64,000 nt of DNA from Tetraselmis striata (lineage: Eukaryota; Chlorophyta; Chlorodendrophyceae; Chlorodendrales; Chlorodendraceae), in NCBI GenBank assembly GCA_006384855.1, contig VCJN01000207.1, positions 124,001 to 188,000 on the forward strand, given 5' to 3'. Positions 58,690 to 64,000 of this stretch are shown here, one piece after another; positions within the stretch are counted from its first letter, which is position 1, and every line of letters begins with the position of its first letter. The position numbers were made by a program, and so were the translations under genes. The notes beneath the pieces are model-generated. The model did no database searches and was not told the DNA's origin. It saw only the letters and a list, made by a program, of their open reading frames with translations.

Positions 58690-61290
58690 TGGTATTTAGC
58701 CTCCAGGGTGGGTGTCTCTTAGCGGACATGATGCTTAGAATCGGCCGCCCAGCCGCGGTTATTGTTGCGAAGGTCCCATTCCACACCGGCGGCGCCGGAC
58801 GCGCCCCCGCCGCGACACGAATGAGTTTCGAAAAGATGCGCCTCCGACAATCGGGCGTCGATATAACCGCGCAGCCAGCGCGCCATCCATTGGCGGTAAT
58901 ATTCGTACCTACATCGTGTGACCCCGGGCACTAACTAACGGTTCGGCCTGGCCGTGTCAGCAATGACCCGCATTCCCACATAAACGTCGAAACACGTAGC
59001 TGTCGGGCCCGTCCATGTACAAAACGGCCCAACAGAGAGGCGGGGCACACCTCGCACGGATCCGCATTGGCTTGCTTGACGTGGTGTCCCTTGCGGGTCT
59101 GATCTCTTTTACGCTTCTCGAAATGGATGAGAAGACCGCAAGGTGACGAGAGGACATGCCGTCAATGAATGGGGAGAATTTCCACTATGAGGCAGCCGAC
59201 CATCATCGACACGCCGATGGCGAGTGCGACCGACCACCGGACCTTCGGCTGCACCGCCTTACACCTGTCCCCTACGAATGCGGCGAGATGCTTTGGCCGT
59301 TCAAACGGTTCTTTTTTCCCGAAAAACCGGTACCAATTCTCCGTTTCGCCGCCTATCGGACCAATTTGCACGGAATATTATCCGCCGGGGACGGTAGGCT
59401 ATGGGCGATATCATTTGATTAATAGCGCTAGACGTCGTTTTGACCACGTACGGAATAAGAGCGCCCCCCTTGGGCGCAAGAATGTAGGAACGTTGCCGCC
59501 GTCAATGGGTCCGCTGGGAGCGGACACATGGTTGGGACCTGCTCCGCGGGCGAAGCAATTCCAAGACGACGAATAGGTGTCCAACGAGTCCGGGTCGCAC
59601 GCCGTCAGGCCCGACCGTTGTATGGCCGGAAGAGCGCCTGCCCGTCCGGGTCATGCACCGGGCAAGTACTCCAGCCGGTCGAGCCGGCTGGCACGGCCTG
59701 GGCACTGGCGATCACAGCCGGGCGGGCGGCAGCGTGCGATGGCGATGATGACGCCAAGGGCGCCGGATGACCGAGGAAAACGGGGCGTGCGTACGGGCAC
59801 TATTGGCATTGGTACGACACCAATACTGGTACGGGTACCAGCAGCAACCGCGGTCGATCCGGACGGCCGGTCAGCGCGGACGGTCGGACATACGAGATGT
59901 CGCGCGCCGATAGGCAAGATTTGCCGCGACGCATCGAGGCGGAAATCGCAGCGGAGCGTCATGACGCGGGAGGTGGCGCATTCTATGCGACGCGATTGCC
60001 CGATGCATCTTCAAGAAGGAAGAGGTCGGGCCTGCCATCGTCAAGCCACATCAAGGCAGTGACGAAGTCGGCCAGATGGCCGCCCGTGGGGGGCATGAGC
60101 GGCCACTAGTGGCGGCAACACCAAAATGGTACCACTAGCGAGAGACAGCTCGTATCTTTGTCCATCAAAACCTTGAAGAACAAAGAGCTTTGCCCTCGCG
60201 AAGCTTCGACGACACCCGACCAACTAGGCCAAATGGTGGATCAGTCCAATCATTGCAATCGGCCGTCGAAACCGCCAAGAAATTCAACCCAAAGGTAGCG
60301 GGGCACCAGAACACGGAGTATTACTCCTCGCGGATTTTATCATGTCACTAGCGAACTTGTCGCACGTGTGCAGCCCCCACCGCCGGTCGAGCCACAAGAA
60401 GACGCTGGGGTTGAGCATTCAGTCGTCGCGGTCACCATATTGGGAGATGTCGCCAGCCTCTTGGTTGAGCGACTGGGGCACCCAGGTGAGGTTCAACGTG
60501 CAGACGTGCACCTTCGCCAAAAGTTAAGCGCCGCCGTGGCGTACGACGTACATTAAATTCATATTGTCGACCTAAACCGCGACCTTTTTGTCCGAACAAA
60601 ACCGCGCGAGGGCGCAGAAAGAGCGCATTAGGCCGCGGAGCTCCTGATGAGTAGAGGGTCATGTCCGCTCGTCTGGCGTAAAGAAGCCATGCGCAATCAA
60701 GCGGGCGGGGTCCAAGGAGATTGCACCCCACCCCCTTATCGGAGGCATCGCACGTCCCCGCCAAGGCCTCGCCACCATCCGCCGGCCGCATGAGGGACCC
60801 GCGGAACAACTAGCACTTGGCGATGGCCCAAAATATCAGCTCATCCCGGGCGTCTGAGGTTAGGGCAACCGAACCCCACCACGAGCCGGCATCATCGGCC
60901 AGGGCTTGGAGGCACCGCGTGTAGAGTCGCATTGCATACCCCCGGCAGCCAGTCCGAAGAACCGAATCTGACCGGCAATTGACGCCAAGTGCCGGACCCG
61001 TACCGTTCTGTTGATTAGGGCATCGGCGATGCAGGCTTGGAGCCGGTCCCACCGTTGCTGCGGCACGTCGAGCACCATGTTTCGGAGGTCCTCCACGAGC
61101 CCCGCCAGATGTTGCAACACAGACACCGACACCAACTGCGACTTTGTCTCATTGACGGCGAGGCCCGCGGCCTTGCAGTCCGCCTGGTCATGCGCATGTA
61201 GGGTTTGGGCGACTATGCCGCGGTGGGTAAGGAACAACCAATCGTCCAGATACGCGATCATTAATATCATCCCGCGGCCGCGCCAATACC
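58690..61290 (-). mobile_element. Second DIRS-like retrotransposon, minus strand, heavily decayed
   Basis: From high to low coordinates the minus strand carries an RT palm (IAYLDDWLFLTHRGI at about 61250-61200, then AAGLAVNETKSQLVSVSVL), an RNase H start (CDASDKGVGCNL near 60750), the RNase H end (NLTWVPQSLNQEAGDISQYG with WLDRRWGLHTCDKFASD, about 60500-60350), and a tyrosine-recombinase-like tail (THSCRGGGASGAAGV ... GWAADSKHHVR, about 58820-58730). The order matches a DIRS element and the copy at 48.6-52.3 kb, in the opposite orientation. Frames are broken in many places. 59000-60200 is scrambled and not assigned. Confidence 0.6.
60350..61270 (-). pseudogene. DIRS-like RT / RNase H, second copy
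   Basis: YLDDW is the RT active site, followed by the KSQ-type segment seen in DIRS elements, and RFFGLAAGG. RNase H pieces (CDASDKGVGC; SLNQEAGDIS) lie in other frames. The sequence is not close to the 49.2-50.7 kb copy and looks like a different family member. Confidence 0.6.
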
Positions 61291-61804
61291 CTACTAAAAC
61301 TCACATGATCTTAAAGGACACCCTAGGTGAGAGCTTGAGACCAAACAGCAACGGTAGACGTAGTAACGTCCTAGCCACCCAAAATCGCCGTACATCCGCG
61401 AGTCCGGGTGTAATTCAGTATGCTGGTAGCCATGTGCCCGGATGACACCGAGCATAACCTCGCCGCTGCACACTAAATCACACAGCATCCATACTGACTC
61501 CATCTTGAACGAACAGTAATTTAACCTATTTTGCACCGTGGAATTAATTTTGCACCGTAGGGTTTGTTTATACCCTAGTTCCCGGGTTTACTATCAGTAC
61601 TTAAGACTCACTAGTGATGTAGCTTGGGTTTGTAGACCTTGGGTGCAGTGCAGCATTCATTAGCATGAAGGCCAGCCGCGACGCATATCCAATGTTGGTT
61701 TTGGAGCATTTTGTCCAAAATGGGACAAGATGAGGCAATGAAATCAATATTTATTATGATTATTACATCCAGCGGCTAGCTAGCCACAAGACGTTGCTAA
61801 TAGT
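61290..61804. other. Intergenic, no gene seen
   Basis: Apart from the repeated line TTTGCACCGT (about 61541 and 61551) and a TTTTGTCCaaaATGGGACAA inverted repeat near 61714-61733, I see nothing. Similar TTTTGTCC palindromes recur near 62380-62450. Confidence 0.4.
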
Positions 61805-64000
61805 TTATTCGTTGAGCCTCCCCAACTCAAGCAAGTCCTTCTTCGTGGCTGCGTTAAACTTGACGACTCCGCCGGGTTTGCGTTGCGCTGGGGTGGTTGA
61901 CATGACGTGGACGCAGTTGTTTCGTGGCTGGCTGATTTGCCACCCAGTTTGCGCATATGTCTTCACGACTTGGACGCTTTTACCGTACCACTTCTTTCTG
62001 ACCATGGTGCCGTCCTCGTTGAACACCTCTCGACTTCCGGACGCGTCGTGGATGGCCTTCGCGTACGATAGGGGGACGGCTTCAACAAGCTTCCAAGGAA
62101 GCGTCAGGCACTTCTCCCAGCTTGTGTCAACTGGCTTCTTCCCTCCTTTTGTCTGCGCGTACAACCATAGGGGCATGAGGGGTTTGCCCTTTGCATCGGC
62201 ATGGAAGGGCTCGTATACGGCCACGGTCAACGTGTCTTCGGTAGTCTCGCGCGACTTCACAAGCCCGATGACGAATCTCGACTCCCAATCACCAAGAGTT
62301 TCGGGACACTTGTCTTCCTCATGCACCCGACGATGGCCAAGACCGCGAGCTATGTTAGTCCCGAGCGAGACACCACGCCATTTTTGTCCCAGTTGGGACA
62401 AAATAACAAGCAAGGTAGATGAACCAAATTGTTTTGTCCCGTAAAGGACAAAAATGACAAACAATGGGACTCACATCGGAGACGTCGATGACAACGAGGT
62501 TCGAGCCCTTTGCATCGCTGGGCGATGTGTTGTCATGAAGCCTCTCCTTGGCGCCGGCGTGAACTCCCCGGAAGGCGCTGTCATCTTGAAGCACTTGAGC
62601 ACGAACCTCGGCTTCAACGCGAGCGGCTTCGGCATTGTTGAGGTCAGCGTTGGTAGCCATCGTGTGACGTGCCTCGGCGGGCGCGGTCTGCCCGTGCTCC
62701 CGCAAGAAGTCGTCAACTTCCTCTTTCCGTTGCGGCCAGAACCCGGAGAAAGCTGCCGAAGGAGCAGTTTGCATCTCATCCAAGTCGTCGAGCTGATTCT
62801 TCCAGCTCTCGCGCTCGAATGGGGAGAAGTGCCACTGGACCGCCAGGTCCGTGATGTACGACCTGACATTCTTGAAATCATCCAAGTACCTCTGGACCTT
62901 CACCGCGTCGGGCTTCTTTTTGTCGCAGAGAGCGTACAAAAGGGGCCGGCCCGCACGAATCTCGGGCGTCCCAGTTGGCGCGCACTTCAAGATCTGCACG
63001 GGCTCAGAAAGCGGTGTGTTGGACCACAAGGCGGTGCGCAACGAGCCGCCAGACGCGGCGGCGTCGTCACGGGTGAACTCGAATTTGTGCGGCTTACTGA
63101 TGTCCTGAATGTGGTCTTGGAAATGGGGCCTTAGCCACTCAGAGAAGTCGAGGGAGAATGAGAGCTCAGCTATCTCCGGAGTGGGCGAGAATGCCTTCGC
63201 CACCAAGTCAAGAAAGGCCTCGATTGTGTAGGCGGAGCTGCGAGATAGCGCAAGACTGATGCGGCTGAGATTGATACATTATGACCGATCTGGTCAACCC
63301 GTTCGTGAGTGTGCCCGACAGGCAAGAAGACCAAATGAATGATGTCACAGATGGAGATAGACACAAGCCAATTGCAGAGGGCCGCCACGTTCCTATTCTT
63401 GTTCTCCCTGACGGTGTTGTCCATCTAGATTCTGATGTACGGAATCTTTTTACCACGGTGTTGAACTTCCTGCATCGCAGAGCAGATTTCATCAGTCCAT
63501 GGCTACCGGACAACCACGGCAAACCAATCGGGAGGCTAACGAGCTCACCTTCATGATCGTGATCCATATTAGAGTGCACGTCGTGGATGAATCGTGGGGG
63601 ATGGTGTTGGTGTAGTAGTAGATGTCGTCCGGGCGGTATCCGTCGTACTTCACACAGGTGAGGTGGTACTTGAGGAGCATGTCGGGCTTCACAGTCTTGG
63701 GGATGCGAACCCAGTGAGGCAGGACGGTCTTCGCGGAGTCCATGCTATCAATTTCGAAGAAGAAGAAGTCTCCATGGCCAAGGCGCGACTGGAAGACGGC
63801 GTTGTTCATATCCCTTCGTTCTGGCGCACTCTCTCGAGGTGTACCTTCTGCTCAGCTCTGACCTGATGCCTCACCAGCTGCTGATGTTGACATTGCACTT
63901 GACGTTCCTCTGGCGTCATGTCCTTTGTGCAAATCTCACGAGCTTGGTCTCTGAGTGCTTTGCCCGCCGCGCATATGGGACAGTGGCTGAATCGCTTCAC
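61805..64000 (-). CDS. DUF7869-type transposase-like protein, incomplete at the right edge, probably inactivated
   Basis: On the minus strand, from the window edge: a Cys/His stretch (HCPICAAGKALRDQ); FFEIDSMDSAKTVLPHWVRI and LKYHLTCVKYDGYRPDDIYY followed by PHDSSTTCT; then MDNTVRENKNRNVAALCNWL and IHLVFLPVGHTHERVDQIGH; then IAELSFSLDFSEWL. The D-D, DN..ENKN and FLPVGHTHE(D/R)xD motifs are those of the DUF7869 family, found in plant, algal and oomycete proteins of probable transposon origin. Introns: GTGAGC donor near 63551 with acceptor near 63474; another at about 62340-62475 (GTGAGT donor). TAG stands directly before MDNT where Gln/Leu is usual, and frames change near 63810 and 63250. The C-terminal part (DKCPETLGDWESRFVIGLV ... 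LLELGRLNE, stop 61805) is open. Confidence 0.6.

Noticed and set aside
49200-63430. Alternative nuclear code with TAG read as Gln, as in some ulvophytes
   Set aside because: In-frame stops in the DIRS-like elements fall at non-Gln positions and are mixed with frameshifts, and the well-formed genes end in ordinary stops. Decay explains the data.

Overview
This window is nuclear DNA from a GC-rich eukaryote, most likely a chlorophyte green alga; a trebouxiophyte-like organism is my best guess, inferred from overall style rather than from a marker gene. Reasons: many short GT-AG introns whose phases match across exons; long C or G homopolymer runs, several directly after 5' splice sites; a fragment resembling the C-terminus of plastid Rieske oxygenases (PAO/TIC55/PTC52-like), which points to a photosynthetic lineage; and a typical algal mix of Ty3/gypsy chromovirus, DIRS-type, LINE and CACTA-like elements. 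Nothing looks prokaryotic.

Layout. 1-2.87 kb: no recognisable gene. 2.87-3.90 kb: a 1,033-bp non-autonomous DNA transposon with 38-bp perfect terminal inverted repeats, TTA target duplications and an internal long palindrome. 4.9-20.7 kb (+): one very large multi-exon gene in which at least 19 consecutive exons join in compatible phases. It encodes an ankyrin-like/hydrophobic N-terminal part, a long Ala-rich helical/coiled-coil part, a Pro/Gly-rich linker, a CCCH zinc finger and a C-terminal Mdm2-type RING. It is a candidate membrane-associated, RNA-binding E3 ubiquitin ligase. One intron holds nine copies of a 228-229-bp satellite. 20.7-26.1 kb: gene-poor, with a duplicated promoter-plus-micro-ORF block. 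26.1-28.6 kb (-): a four-exon secreted GH18 chitinase-like gene.

30.4-47.5 kb is a three-level nest. A decayed LINE (-) was split by a nearly intact 14.65-kb Ty3/gypsy chromovirus (TSD GGGCA; LTRs differing at only three positions). That element was in turn split between gag and pol by a 7.95-kb CACTA-like transposon (TIR CACTGTGAG..., TSD GAC/GTC). Removing each insertion in thought restores the LINE frame and places pol in the -1 frame relative to gag, at a canonical GGGAAAC slippery heptamer. The gypsy pol carries a Dam-methyltransferase-like domain and a degenerate Nudix-like domain ahead of protease, RT, RNase H, integrase and chromodomain.

48.5-52.3 kb (+) and 58.7-61.3 kb (-): two decayed DIRS-like (tyrosine-recombinase) retrotransposons. 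54.5-56.2 kb (+): a five-exon alpha/beta-hydrolase gene flanked by inverted copies of a short repeat. 57.0-57.6 kb (-): an orphan, frameshifted C-terminal fragment of a PAO/TIC55-like Rieske oxygenase. 61.8 kb to the right edge (-): a multi-exon DUF7869-type transposase-like gene, incomplete at the edge and carrying at least one in-frame stop.

The host genes with good support are the CCCH/RING gene, the GH18 gene and the alpha/beta hydrolase. Almost everything else is mobile DNA or its debris.
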